Source of the DNA: Porphyromonas uenonis DSM 23387 = JCM 13868
Lineage (GTDB): Bacteria; Bacteroidota; Bacteroidia; Bacteroidales; Porphyromonadaceae
Direction: 5' to 3'
Length of the DNA: 64,000 nt
NCBI RefSeq assembly: GCF_000482365.1
Contig: NZ_KI535306.1
Coordinates: 124,347 to 188,346 of the forward strand
The translations under genes were made by a program, and so were the position numbers. The notes beneath the pieces were generated by a model that did not search any database, was not told the DNA's origin, and saw nothing but the letters and a program-made list of their open reading frames with translations. This document shows positions 28,034-36,622 of this stretch, in pieces. Each line of letters opens with the position of its first letter. Position 1 is the stretch's first letter.

Positions 28034-28771
28034 TTATTGCCCTTGCACTATCTTCACATACAGGTGGGGAACCCTTCGGCTAGGACGTATGATGATGAGG
28101 GAGAAGTAAGGGATGGGCTGACGGGCGAGGAATGTGTCACGGTCACTGGTGAGTAGCTCTAGAGCGGGATTGCCTAGATGCTCGGCATAGATGAAGTCAT
28201 AGTTGTCCTCGGCTATGACCTCACAAACGATGTCAGCACAGCGCGAGAGCTTCATCACTACCACAGTAATTTCCATCGAAAGTGCCTCACGGAGCTGAGA
28301 GCTACTGAAAACCTTGCTCAGCACGAGGAGCGACTCGTCTTGACGCACCAGACCTTGACCAAAGGCTGCCGCTGCGGCTATATAATAAGGTATCCCTGGC
28401 ACGACTTCTATCTCGGCACGAGCCTGACGGAGCAGGTCTGCGAGATACTGCACCGTGGCGTAGGTGCCGGCATCGCCGATGGTGACGACGCTACAAGCGA
28501 GTCCCCTACCCTGCTGCTCCATCAGTCGGGTGGCAAGCTGCTCGTAGTAGCGGATCGCCTCTGTACGGTCGCTGCTCATCGGGATCTCTAGGATCTGACA
28601 GCGCTGAGCGAGGGCGGAGCCTTCGGGCAGTGCAGCGACAATGCGGTGAGCTGCTTCGCCTAGGCAATAGATCTCGTCAGCCTTCTGGAGCTTGCCATAG
28701 GCACGCATAGAGATATCCTCAGGCGTGGCAGCGCCGAGGGAGACGATTGCTATCGGCTGTGGCGCTTTCAT
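28034..28771 (-). CDS. cobI: Precorrin-2 C20-methyltransferase
   Basis: 245-aa SAM-dependent corrin-ring methyltransferase (CobI/CbiL), acting on cobalt-factor II/precorrin-2 at C20. Seen: the N-terminal IVSLGAATPEDISMRAYGKLQKADEIY, GDAGTYATVQYL and the VVPGIPYYIAAAAAFG region of the TP-methylase fold. The GxGPGDPEL motif typical of the family is relaxed here to LGAATPEDI. Its start overlaps the cbiG-cobM stop by 4 bp, and it is the last gene of the run. Confidence 0.85.
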   Translation of the reverse strand: MKAPQPIAIVSLGAATPEDISMRAYGKLQKADEIYCLGEAAHRIVAALPEGSALAQRCQILEIPMSSDRTEAIRYYEQLATRLMEQQGRGLACSVVTIGDAGTYATVQYLADLLRQARAEIEVVPGIPYYIAAAAAFGQGLVRQDESLLVLSKVFSSSQLREALSMEITVVVMKLSRCADIVCEVIAEDNYDFIYAEHLGNPALELLTSDRDTFLARQPIPYFSLIIIRPSRRVPHLYVKIVQGQ

Positions 28772-30603
28772 CGGCGGAAGAGGTGCTTGAAGTTGTCATT
28801 GTAGAGCTTGGAGAGCCCAGCACGATTGTCTATAGCGTCACCGACGACCATCAGCGTGGTGAGCGTGAGGTGATGCTCGCGAACTATCTGCGCCAGCTCG
28901 GAGAGTTGACCACGGTAGATGCGTTGCTCAGGCCAAGTAAGCTTGTAGCAGACCGCCACGGGCGTCGTGGGCGGATAGTGAACGAGTAGCTCCCGCTGCA
29001 CCTCCTCGGCAAGGGTGGCACTGAGGTAGATGCACATCGTGCTTTGCGAGGCTGCGAGCTTGTGCAGTTGCTCTCGCTCGGGCATTGGCGTACGACCGCC
29101 GCCTCGGGTTAGGATGATGGTCTGCACACGCTCAGGGATGGTAAACTGAGACCTGAGCTCTGCGGCGGCTGCTAGGAAGGAAGAGATACCAGGCGTGATA
29201 TGATAACTCATACCGGCCTCGTCAAAGAGTGCCATCTGCTCTTGTATGGCACCAAAGATGGCGGGGTCTCCCGTATGTAGTCGCACGATGAGGGCGTGCT
29301 TGTCGTAAAACTCCTTCATCAAGGCAAACTGCTCCTCGAGATTCATATCGGCGGAGCTTTTCACTGTGGCACCCTCCTTGGCATAGTAGGTTAGCTCAAT
29401 GGGAACTAAGCTACCAGCATAGAGGATCAGGTCGGCTCGCTCGAGGAAGTGCTTGCCACGCACGGAGATTAGCTCTGGGTCGCCCGGGCCCGCCCCAACG
29501 ATCTCTATATGCCCGTGGGGCAACCCTTCGGGAGCTACCGCAAGGCTATAGGTGAAGTCGCTCTGCGGAGTAAGACAACCCTTTTGCTTCTCTATAATAA
29601 GGAGTCCACCTTGACTGGCTGCGAGTGCGGAGGCTTCGCTGACGCTCGTCGAACCAGTGGCCGTGGCGACACGTTCCGAGGGATTGGGCACCTCGATGGT
29701 GGCTAGCTCGTCGCTACTGTAGAAGTGGCAAGGCTTGCCTAAGTGCTGGGAGAGCTCGTCGAGGATCGGCTCGCCACGCTTGAGCTCGATGCTATTGATC
29801 GTGGCGATGGCACTGGGTGCAAAGCCTTTGGCACGAATGTCTGAGAGGATATGCGCCACGACACCCTCGGGATTTGCCTGATGGCGACAACCCACACCGA
29901 GGTGCAGGAGCGGTGGACGGAAGTAGAGACAAGGGATGGTCAAGCCCTCTAACAGGCGAAAGCTCACCGCGATAAGCAGGTCGTAGCGACTTTGGTCTAT
30001 CTCCTCGTAGCGGTAGTAGAGATCCACATGCTCTGGATGGGTGCGCTCTAGATAGGCGGTACCCTCGGAGCGCATCTCGAGAAGCAGGGCGACGGGACGC
30101 TTATTGACAAAGGTAGTGATGGCTGCGTTCATAGTACAGCCGGCGGTCTCGCGACTCCACCCGCTCTCTGCGCCCAAGGTGTCTAACGCCCACAGGCCCT
30201 GACGATCGCTCTGGGTGGTGATGACCGGCTCGGCACCTAGTACGTGTGCGATGCGCTCGGTCCACTCGTTGGCGCCGCCGATGTGTCCCGAAGCGACGGA
30301 GATGACGTACCGCCCCGTGGTATCTACGCAGAGAACTGCTGGGTCGTGATGCTTATCTCTGAGCAGTGGGGCAATGGTGCGAACGCAGATCCCCATGGCG
30401 GAGACGAAGAGCAAGACATCGCTCTCGTCAAAGAGGCTCTTAGCTCCTTCGGCTAGGTTGGGCAGTAGGGTGAATGCTTCGCTGGGTTTCTCCTGATGTG
30501 TCGTATAGAGCTTTACGTCGGGCAGTTCGCTCGCTATTTTGAGTGCGATTGCTTGGCCATCGGGAGAGATGGCGAGGATCGCTATGCGTGTTTGTGAGTA
30601 CAT
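28768..30603 (-). CDS. Fused CbiG (cobalt-precorrin-5A hydrolase) and CobM/CbiF (precorrin-4 C11-methyltransferase)
   Basis: 611-aa two-domain enzyme for consecutive steps of the corrin ring contraction. Residues about 1-345 are CbiG: LLFVSAMGICVRTIAPLLRDKHHDPAVLCVD, VISVASGHIGGAN, then LHLGVGCRHQANPEGV. Residues about 365-611 are CobM/CbiF: IEIVGAGPGDPELISVRGKHFLERADLILYAGSLVP, HTGDPAIFGAIQEQM, and TPGISSFLAAAAEL. The gene lies 1 bp after cbiET and overlaps cobI by 4 bp. Confidence 0.92.
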   Translation of the reverse strand: MYSQTRIAILAISPDGQAIALKIASELPDVKLYTTHQEKPSEAFTLLPNLAEGAKSLFDESDVLLFVSAMGICVRTIAPLLRDKHHDPAVLCVDTTGRYVISVASGHIGGANEWTERIAHVLGAEPVITTQSDRQGLWALDTLGAESGWSRETAGCTMNAAITTFVNKRPVALLLEMRSEGTAYLERTHPEHVDLYYRYEEIDQSRYDLLIAVSFRLLEGLTIPCLYFRPPLLHLGVGCRHQANPEGVVAHILSDIRAKGFAPSAIATINSIELKRGEPILDELSQHLGKPCHFYSSDELATIEVPNPSERVATATGSTSVSEASALAASQGGLLIIEKQKGCLTPQSDFTYSLAVAPEGLPHGHIEIVGAGPGDPELISVRGKHFLERADLILYAGSLVPIELTYYAKEGATVKSSADMNLEEQFALMKEFYDKHALIVRLHTGDPAIFGAIQEQMALFDEAGMSYHITPGISSFLAAAAELRSQFTIPERVQTIILTRGGGRTPMPEREQLHKLAASQSTMCIYLSATLAEEVQRELLVHYPPTTPVAVCYKLTWPEQRIYRGQLSELAQIVREHHLTLTTLMVVGDAIDNRAGLSKLYNDNFKHLFRR

Positions 30604-30604
30604 A

Positions 30605-31798
30605 CTAGTGTGTGCTTTTGGTCGCTTGTAGGACAGCTATCGGGTTGTAGTCGTCAATCTGCATACGGGTCGTGGAGGCTATGGAACCACCGACGGCTGC
30701 AATGGCTCGTCTGAAGGCTTCCTCGCTCTCGCTCGAGACGGAGTTGAAGACGATCCGCCCGCCTAGGGCGAGACGACGCCACGCCTCCTCGACGATCTCC
30801 TGCAAATGTCCACCATGCCCGCCAATGAAGATAGCGTCGGGCTGAGGCAATGGATCAAGATCGGCACGAAGAAAGTCGCCCCCGCAGAAGGTAATGCCCG
30901 GAGTGTGATGACGACGCGCATTGGCGTCGAGAAGCTCGGCGCCCTCGGGACGTATCTCGAAGGCGACCACCTGTAGGCTCGGTTGCTGCAGGCGAGCCTC
31001 GATGGAGACGGAGCCGGTGCAGGAACCGATGTCCCACAGGACGTGCGCCTGATGCAGGTCTAGCTGCGAGAGCGTCTCGAGACGTATCACCCGCTTGGTG
31101 ATCATCCGCTCACGTCCATTCAGCGGAATGAAGTCCGCATCGGGGATACCAAAGGGACGAGGCAAAGGCTTCGTCTGAATGAGGATTAAGTTGTTGGGAT
31201 AGGCAAAAGTGCGCTCAGCCATTTCCGCAATAGAGAGACGGTAGAGCTGCTGTCGCTCTCTATTGCCCAGATGCTCCCCAACGATGGCTCGGTAGTTGTC
31301 GTAGCCGTAGTCGAGCATGCGCTGGGCGATGCGCTGAGGAGTGTGCTCCTTGCGATCGGTCAAGATGCCAATCATTCGTTCGCCCGAGATCAGCGCAGCG
31401 TCAAAAGCTTGCCACGGTCTCCCCGTGAGCGACACAACGTGCATATCTTGGTAAGGTTGCAGTGCCGCATGGGCGAGGAGCTGGAGGGAGTGAAAGTAAG
31501 GATGTAGCTCAATCTCCGCCTCGGGGAGAAGCTGCATGATGCGTTGCCCGATACCGTTGAAGATGGGGTCGCACGAGGCGAAGACGACGACCGTGTCGTA
31601 CGCTTTGTACTGCTCGATCACATCGTCTATCGGCGGAGTTATATCGATCCAGTGATATTCCGTCGGCAAGATCTCACGGACGATATCGTGGTGCCGAGCC
31701 CCTCCTGAGAAGGTGCGCTCGCCAGCGAGTCGCTCCAGTAGCTCGGGGTTCCACCGCTGCTCTCGGTCGTCACTAAGCCCTATGAGGATGATTTTCAT
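30605..31798 (-). CDS. cobL: CbiET/CobL-type precorrin-6Y methyltransferase (C5,15) with decarboxylase
   Basis: 397-aa fusion of CbiE (about 1-205, C5 methylation) and CbiT (about 210-397, C15 methylation and decarboxylation of the C12 acetate). The CbiT part has the SAM site LWDIGSCTGSVSIEA and DAIFIGGHGGHLQEIVEEAWRRLALGGRIVFN. The CbiE N-terminus (MKIILIGLSDDREQRWNPELLERLA) is slightly divergent from the usual GIGxDG. It overlaps the upstream cobJ-cbiC stop by 4 bp. Confidence 0.92.
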   Translation of the reverse strand: MKIILIGLSDDREQRWNPELLERLAGERTFSGGARHHDIVREILPTEYHWIDITPPIDDVIEQYKAYDTVVVFASCDPIFNGIGQRIMQLLPEAEIELHPYFHSLQLLAHAALQPYQDMHVVSLTGRPWQAFDAALISGERMIGILTDRKEHTPQRIAQRMLDYGYDNYRAIVGEHLGNRERQQLYRLSIAEMAERTFAYPNNLILIQTKPLPRPFGIPDADFIPLNGRERMITKRVIRLETLSQLDLHQAHVLWDIGSCTGSVSIEARLQQPSLQVVAFEIRPEGAELLDANARRHHTPGITFCGGDFLRADLDPLPQPDAIFIGGHGGHLQEIVEEAWRRLALGGRIVFNSVSSESEEAFRRAIAAVGGSIASTTRMQIDDYNPIAVLQATKSTH

Positions 31799-33198
31799 AA
31801 GTCACGACCAGGCTTGAGCGTCTCGGCATCGCCATAGCTAAGGGTTGCGTTAACCAGCGTTGCCGCTAGATTGCTGCCCCCTTTGCGCCCCTCGATGATG
31901 AGCTTAGGGATGTCGTGGAAAGGCTTGACCATGTGCTTTGACTCGCACACATGGACGAAGCCGACGGGTGCTGCGACAATTCCAGCGGGGTGAGCCTTGC
32001 CCTGACGAATGAGGTGCGCCAGCTCCATGAGAGCCGTCGGTGCGTTGCCAAAAGCGTAGAGCGCATCGGGGTGCTCCTCGACAGCGAGCCGTATGCCGGC
32101 CTGTGTACGGGTTATGTCCAGTCGCTCCGCCATCTCAGCCACACGAGGGTCGTGCAGGTAGCAGAGAACCTCAATACCGTAGCGCTTCAAGGCTCCTTTG
32201 CGGATGCCCGAGGCAACCATCGTCACGTCGGTCACGATGGTTCGTATCTTACCATCGACATAACCTTGGTAAATGCGAGAGACCGCATTGGGGTCGCTGT
32301 AGAGTAGCTCCTCCATCTCAAAGTCAGCCGTCGTATGAACCGCGTGGAGCATCGCCCAGAGATGGTCGAGCGGATAACTCTCGGGCTGCTTGAGTAACGA
32401 GAGGATCGTGCGAAAGCTCTCGCTCATGATACGCTGCCCGACCTTCTCTTCGTCACTACCCTTGTCACGATAGTAGCCTCGTGGCGTGACAATCTTACCC
32501 TTTGAGAGGAAGCTCTGACTATTGCCAATGATGAGGACCGTAAACATATCCACCTCTTGCGTATCTAGCTCTCGTAGGGTCGTTGTCCAGACACGTTGGT
32601 CGGGACGCCCCGCCTGTTGCACCAGCCCTACGGGGGTGTCGGGTGAACGATGCTTGAGGAATAGCTCCCGCACACGCTCCAGCTGCCAGTACCGCTTGAT
32701 GCTCTTGGGATTGTAGATTGCTGTGACGAAGTCCGCCTCTGCGGCTGCGATAGCGCGTCGCTCGATGATTGCCCACGGAGTCATCAGATCACTCAGAGAG
32801 ATGATGCAAAGGTCATGGCCAATGGGTGCCCCGAGGAGGGCAGCCGCCTTCTGAAAGGCGGAGATCCCAGGCAATACCTCTAGCTCCACATCACTACCCC
32901 GATCATCGCACATCTCATAGAGAAGCGGCGCCATCCCGTAAATGCCCGCATCGCCAGAGCTAATGACACAAACCGTTTGTCCAGCCTCAGCTCGCTCGAT
33001 AGCTAGCTTGGCTCGCTCACGCTCTTGGCGCATACCTGTGTCGATGCACTCGGCGCCCTCGTGTAGGTACTCTTCGATAAACTGAAAGTAGTAAGCATAC
33101 CCCACCACCACATCAGCCTCTCTGAGGGCTTGATGCACAGCGGGCGTTATATCTTCTGGACTGCCGGGACCGATACCGGCGATATAGATCTTCTTCAT
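31795..33198 (-). CDS. Fused CobJ/CbiH (precorrin-3B C17-methyltransferase) and CbiC/CobH (precorrin-8X methylmutase)
   Basis: 467-aa fusion. Residues about 1-245 are the C17-methyltransferase: IYIAGIGPGSPEDITPA, ISSGDAGIYGMAPLLYE, VLPGISAFQKAAALLGAPIGHDLCIISLSDLMTPW. Residues about 255-467 are the methylmutase: the active-site His lies in AVHTTADFEMEELLY, followed by VTDVTMVASGIRK and PVGFVHVCESKHMV. The two steps are not consecutive in the pathway. It is 40 bp after the PepSY gene and overlaps cbiET by 4 bp. Confidence 0.92.
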   Translation of the reverse strand: MKKIYIAGIGPGSPEDITPAVHQALREADVVVGYAYYFQFIEEYLHEGAECIDTGMRQERERAKLAIERAEAGQTVCVISSGDAGIYGMAPLLYEMCDDRGSDVELEVLPGISAFQKAAALLGAPIGHDLCIISLSDLMTPWAIIERRAIAAAEADFVTAIYNPKSIKRYWQLERVRELFLKHRSPDTPVGLVQQAGRPDQRVWTTTLRELDTQEVDMFTVLIIGNSQSFLSKGKIVTPRGYYRDKGSDEEKVGQRIMSESFRTILSLLKQPESYPLDHLWAMLHAVHTTADFEMEELLYSDPNAVSRIYQGYVDGKIRTIVTDVTMVASGIRKGALKRYGIEVLCYLHDPRVAEMAERLDITRTQAGIRLAVEEHPDALYAFGNAPTALMELAHLIRQGKAHPAGIVAAPVGFVHVCESKHMVKPFHDIPKLIIEGRKGGSNLAATLVNATLSYGDAETLKPGRDL

Positions 33199-33238
33199 AG
33201 TATCTCTTTGTTATGGTTGAACGGACTTCGCCCACCGC

Positions 33239-34705
33239 TTATTTACTGCGACGAGACTTCGCCCGACGAATGACTCTGCGAAGATAACGAAAACCGAGCA
33301 CTACACCACTCACCGAGACGACCAAACCACCCAGTACCAGCACCAGCATGCAAATGATGCGTAGCGTCGGATGCTCCGCAAAGAAGCCGATACGGAGGTT
33401 GTGACAGAAGGGGTAGAGCCACTTCTTGACCCGTCCGTTGAGACTGTAATAACGTGTCTCTCCAGTCGTCGGACTGATGTAAAGACGGCTCGACTCCTTG
33501 TCCTGTGCTGAGATGCGATAGATCGGCAACTCATACTTATCATTTAAGCTAGCATAGTAGTTGTCGTAGTGATCCATCAGCTCGATCTGCATGTCGGCAG
33601 TTCCCAGCACAGGCGTGAGCTTAGCTTTGATATCCTGCTCTGTCAGATGCAACGGCTGTGGAGCCTCACCTAGCGCATCCCAGCTCTCCAGTTGTCCGTG
33701 GCGCTGCACCTCATAGTAAGGGTGCCCGCCATAGCTACGCCAAGTGATCTGCTGCACACCGCCCAGGTCAAGTAGCAAGCGATAGTCATACATGTCCGAG
33801 CGACCCAGCTGTGGAGCCTCTGCGACCTGCGCCTCCTTGCGCTTCGTCTCAGTCTCATGCTGAGGCACGATCCACGACGGCAGATCGTAGAGCGACATCA
33901 CCCCGCTGAGGGCGAAAAGCGTTAGCGACAGACCAAAGATCACGCCTCCGACGAGGTGCCAGTGCAAAGTCTTCTGACGCTTGTAGGGACTGCGCAGACG
34001 CTTCGTCCGTCTCCACATACGGACGTAAAGGCGTATCCCAAGGTATAGCCCTGTAAAAGCAGCGATGACAGCCAGCGAAGCGAAGATTGAGATGACCCAA
34101 AGCCAGACGGTGCGGTTTTGCCGTAGCCACCAGTAGTAAAACATGTGGGGAATCGTACCACACGATGCCCCAATACGCTCGGAACGAGTGCAGAGCTGCA
34201 CCGCATCGCCCGTTTGACTAGAGAGATAAAGGTAAGTTCCCTCAGGATCGTCAAAGCGGTATCGGTAGAGGGGCAGATCCTTCTTGACCCTCGGGTAAGG
34301 CGTCCAGGTGTCTATGTGTCGTATCGTATCAACCGCCACGATAGGCGCAGAGCTAAAGCGCGACGCATACTGCTCATACCAAGCCTCTGGCACCGAATCC
34401 GTAGCCGTCGTAAGTAGCGAGTCCGCATGCCACAGATACCCCCCCTCGCTCGTCTCCACACTCCACACCGGCTCGCCACAATGCGTGGTGAGCGAGAGTG
34501 CCGTCAGCTCTTCACCAGGCTGTAGCTTCGCCTGTAGCGTAGCTTCCGACGGTAGAGCCGCCGAGGTCGCAAGGGTATCCTGTAGCGGTAAGTCCTTGTC
34601 CCCGAGACGGGGAAAGGAGCAAAAGATCATCACTCCTCCCGAGATCAACCATAAGAGGAAGAGCGGGGCACAGACGGTGCCAAGTACTTTATGAAGCCAG
34701 CGCAT
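33239..34705 (-). CDS. PepSY-domain inner-membrane protein
   Basis: 488-aa PepSY_TM-type protein. Transmembrane segments: about 5-28, 193-222 (VWLWVISIFASLAVIAAFTGLYLG), 247-272 and 440-465, with two periplasmic PepSY-like parts between them (VKKDLPLYRYRFDDPEGTYLYLSSQTGD and LPIYRISAQDKESSRLYISPTTGE). Relatives are linked to siderophore and iron-reductase systems. Its position as first gene of the corrin run suggests a metal or corrinoid reduction or uptake role (inference only). Confidence 0.72.
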   Translation of the reverse strand: MRWLHKVLGTVCAPLFLLWLISGGVMIFCSFPRLGDKDLPLQDTLATSAALPSEATLQAKLQPGEELTALSLTTHCGEPVWSVETSEGGYLWHADSLLTTATDSVPEAWYEQYASRFSSAPIVAVDTIRHIDTWTPYPRVKKDLPLYRYRFDDPEGTYLYLSSQTGDAVQLCTRSERIGASCGTIPHMFYYWWLRQNRTVWLWVISIFASLAVIAAFTGLYLGIRLYVRMWRRTKRLRSPYKRQKTLHWHLVGGVIFGLSLTLFALSGVMSLYDLPSWIVPQHETETKRKEAQVAEAPQLGRSDMYDYRLLLDLGGVQQITWRSYGGHPYYEVQRHGQLESWDALGEAPQPLHLTEQDIKAKLTPVLGTADMQIELMDHYDNYYASLNDKYELPIYRISAQDKESSRLYISPTTGETRYYSLNGRVKKWLYPFCHNLRIGFFAEHPTLRIICMLVLVLGGLVVSVSGVVLGFRYLRRVIRRAKSRRSK

Positions 34706-34811
34706 AGCCGTAATCAGATTATAGAGTTATCATATTTCGTAAGATTGCTCCCATAGGGTTAAGGAGGGCGAAGCGTCAACACCTCTATCGTGATGTTCCC
34801 CTTCCTAACTG

Positions 34812-34819
34812 CAAAGGTA
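34812..34819 (-). promoter_or_regulatory. Bacteroidota -7 box for PepSY-cob operon
   Basis: TACCTTTG on the minus strand, 106 bp upstream of the PepSY ATG, so the transcript has a leader of about 100 nt. I could not recognise a cobalamin riboswitch core in it. This lies in the 392-bp gap 34706-35097, whose remainder is the palindromic element and the left end of the IS3-family element. Confidence 0.5.
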
Positions 34820-35097
34820 CCACTATTCGTAAAGAGAATCACAAGCCAAGGCTGACGCATGATAACCAGCCGTCTAGAAGTTGCATATGACGATAGCTAG
34901 GAAATACACGGTTTGATTATTGCTACAGAGTGGCTACGAGACCTCTCTGATTACACCTTCCTTCCGAAGAATGAAATTCCTACCTAGGAATTTCCCAAAT
35001 AGCTACCTAGGAATTCCCCCAATTCCTACCTAGGGAATAAAAAATTCTTCGGAGGATGTCTTACCCTGAAAAAAGTTGACTCGTAAGTAAGATAATT

Positions 35098-35523
35098 ATG
35101 AGTACAATGAAACAGACAAAAGACACGAAGGCGATGCCCGCAAAGGGGTCAAAAAGTCGCCCAACCAAGGGACATGCCACAACCGCCGAACGGCTTGAAG
35201 CACTAAAGCGCTATTATGTAAATGGCTACTCGATCCAGCTTCTAGCAAACCAGTATCAGGTGACTTCATGTACGATTCGCAATTGGATTCGTATCTTTGA
35301 GCAAGAAAACCCTGAAGTGGCTAAAGCTATGAACAAAAAGAGAATACCCCCACAAGGGACCTCCTCAGAGGAGCTCCGCAAGGACGACTATGTCGCCCTG
35401 AAAGCACGTATCCTAGAGCTCGAAAAAGCTCTTGACCAAGCCTGCTTAGAGCGAGATGTCTTCAAGACCTGCTTGGAGGTGTACGGCATTGATGAGCAAA
35501 AAAAAAATGGGCACTCGTCGTAA
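35098..35523 (+). CDS. IS3-family transposase OrfA
   Basis: 141-aa DNA-binding component. Helix-turn-helix at about 34-68 (RLEALKRYYVNGYSIQLLANQ, then YQVTSCTIRNWIRIFEQENPE) and a C-terminal coiled-coil stretch (YVALKARILELEKALDQACLERDVFKTCLE). Near the end is a run of ten A residues (35498-35507): a -1 slip there continues in the orfB frame with no stop, giving an OrfAB fusion, as usual for this family. Confidence 0.92.
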   Translation: MSTMKQTKDTKAMPAKGSKSRPTKGHATTAERLEALKRYYVNGYSIQLLANQYQVTSCTIRNWIRIFEQENPEVAKAMNKKRIPPQGTSSEELRKDDYVALKARILELEKALDQACLERDVFKTCLEVYGIDEQKKNGHSS

Positions 35524-35528
35524 CAGCC

Positions 35529-36485
35529 ATGCGAGATCAGTATAAATACCCAACCAAGACGGTCTGCAAGGTGCTAAATAAGAGTTCACAAGCCTATTAC
35601 AAGCACCTCAAGTCCGACACGCCCTTGAGAGAATCTGAGCTCGAGTTTATAGTGACAAGCTATATTATGGAGGCACGGAAAAGCAATCCAGGCATCGGAG
35701 GCACCTCGCTGTGGAAGCAGTATTGCAGGGAGTGGGGAACCCGCTATCCCGTTGGTAGAGACAAGTTTGTGAGCTACATACGCAAGCACAAGCTCTACGT
35801 CCGCATACCCAGGCGCTACAAAGCTCCTCGCACCACGGACTCCACCCACGACCTGCTCACCTATCCCAACCTCGTTCAGGAGCTTATCCCCGACCGTCCG
35901 AATCAAGTGTGGAGCAGCGACATCACCTACATCCCCTTGGAGCGAGGAGATCACAGCATTGAGTTCTGCTTCTTATCCCTGATTTTGGATAACTACACGA
36001 AGGAGATCGTTGGCTATAGCCTAGGGGAAAGTCTCATCTCAGAATACCCCTGCAAAGCACTAAAGCAAGCCCTCAAGCGACTTCCCAAAGAGGAGGCAAG
36101 CCGCCTCATCCATCACTCCGATAGAGGCACCCAATATGCCAGTCGGCAGTACACTAACATGCTCAAGAAAAGAGGAATACAAATCAGCATGACAGAGTCA
36201 GGAGACCCTAAAGAGAACTCCCAGTCAGAGCGGGTAAACAGCACCATTAAGAACGAATTCTTAAAGGGCAAAATGTTCCGTAGCATCGATGAGGCAAATC
36301 GTGCAATCAGCAAAGCTATAGAGACTTATAACACCATTCGCCCTCATATGAGCATCGACTATATGACCCCACAAGAAGCTAGGGAATGTACGGGTCCCCT
36401 GAAGAAACGATGGCGTAGCTATCGTGAAGAAGCCATTCTGAAAGCTCAAAAAGACGAAGAGTCAAAGGAGCTAGTAACCAGCTAA
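35529..36485 (+). CDS. IS3-family transposase OrfB (DDE integrase)
   Basis: 318-aa catalytic component, or the C-terminal part of the frameshifted OrfAB. The rve/DDE core is complete: first Asp in VWSSDITYIPL, second Asp in HHSDRGTQYAS, Glu in DPKENSQSERVNSTIKNE, followed by the HTIRPHMSIDYMTPQEA-like C-terminus (NTIRPHMSIDYMTPQEAREC). Continuous reading back to the A10 run is open in this frame. Confidence 0.93.
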   Translation: MRDQYKYPTKTVCKVLNKSSQAYYKHLKSDTPLRESELEFIVTSYIMEARKSNPGIGGTSLWKQYCREWGTRYPVGRDKFVSYIRKHKLYVRIPRRYKAPRTTDSTHDLLTYPNLVQELIPDRPNQVWSSDITYIPLERGDHSIEFCFLSLILDNYTKEIVGYSLGESLISEYPCKALKQALKRLPKEEASRLIHHSDRGTQYASRQYTNMLKKRGIQISMTESGDPKENSQSERVNSTIKNEFLKGKMFRSIDEANRAISKAIETYNTIRPHMSIDYMTPQEARECTGPLKKRWRSYREEAILKAQKDEESKELVTS

Positions 36486-36550
36486 ATAGAACTTATTTCA
36501 GCAAAGAGAGAAGAGACTGGATTTTTCATTTTCAATCGGAACACAAAGAG

Positions 36551-36622
36551 CGGCAATGCACCTGACACACCAAACGCCCTCCGCTCCGCTACAGGCGTTT
36601 GGCTTAGTCAGTTGCATTGCCG
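36551..36622. other. Large imperfect hairpin in the 3' part of the IS
   Basis: CGGCAATGCACCTGAC (36551-36566) pairs with GTCAGTTGCATTGCCG (36607-36622) with one mismatch. Inside, CCAAACGCC pairs with GGCGTTTGG. About 72 nt in all. The gap 36486-37117 otherwise contains the IS end, the right arm of the palindromic element and the promoter at 37024. No gene is seen there. Confidence 0.75.
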
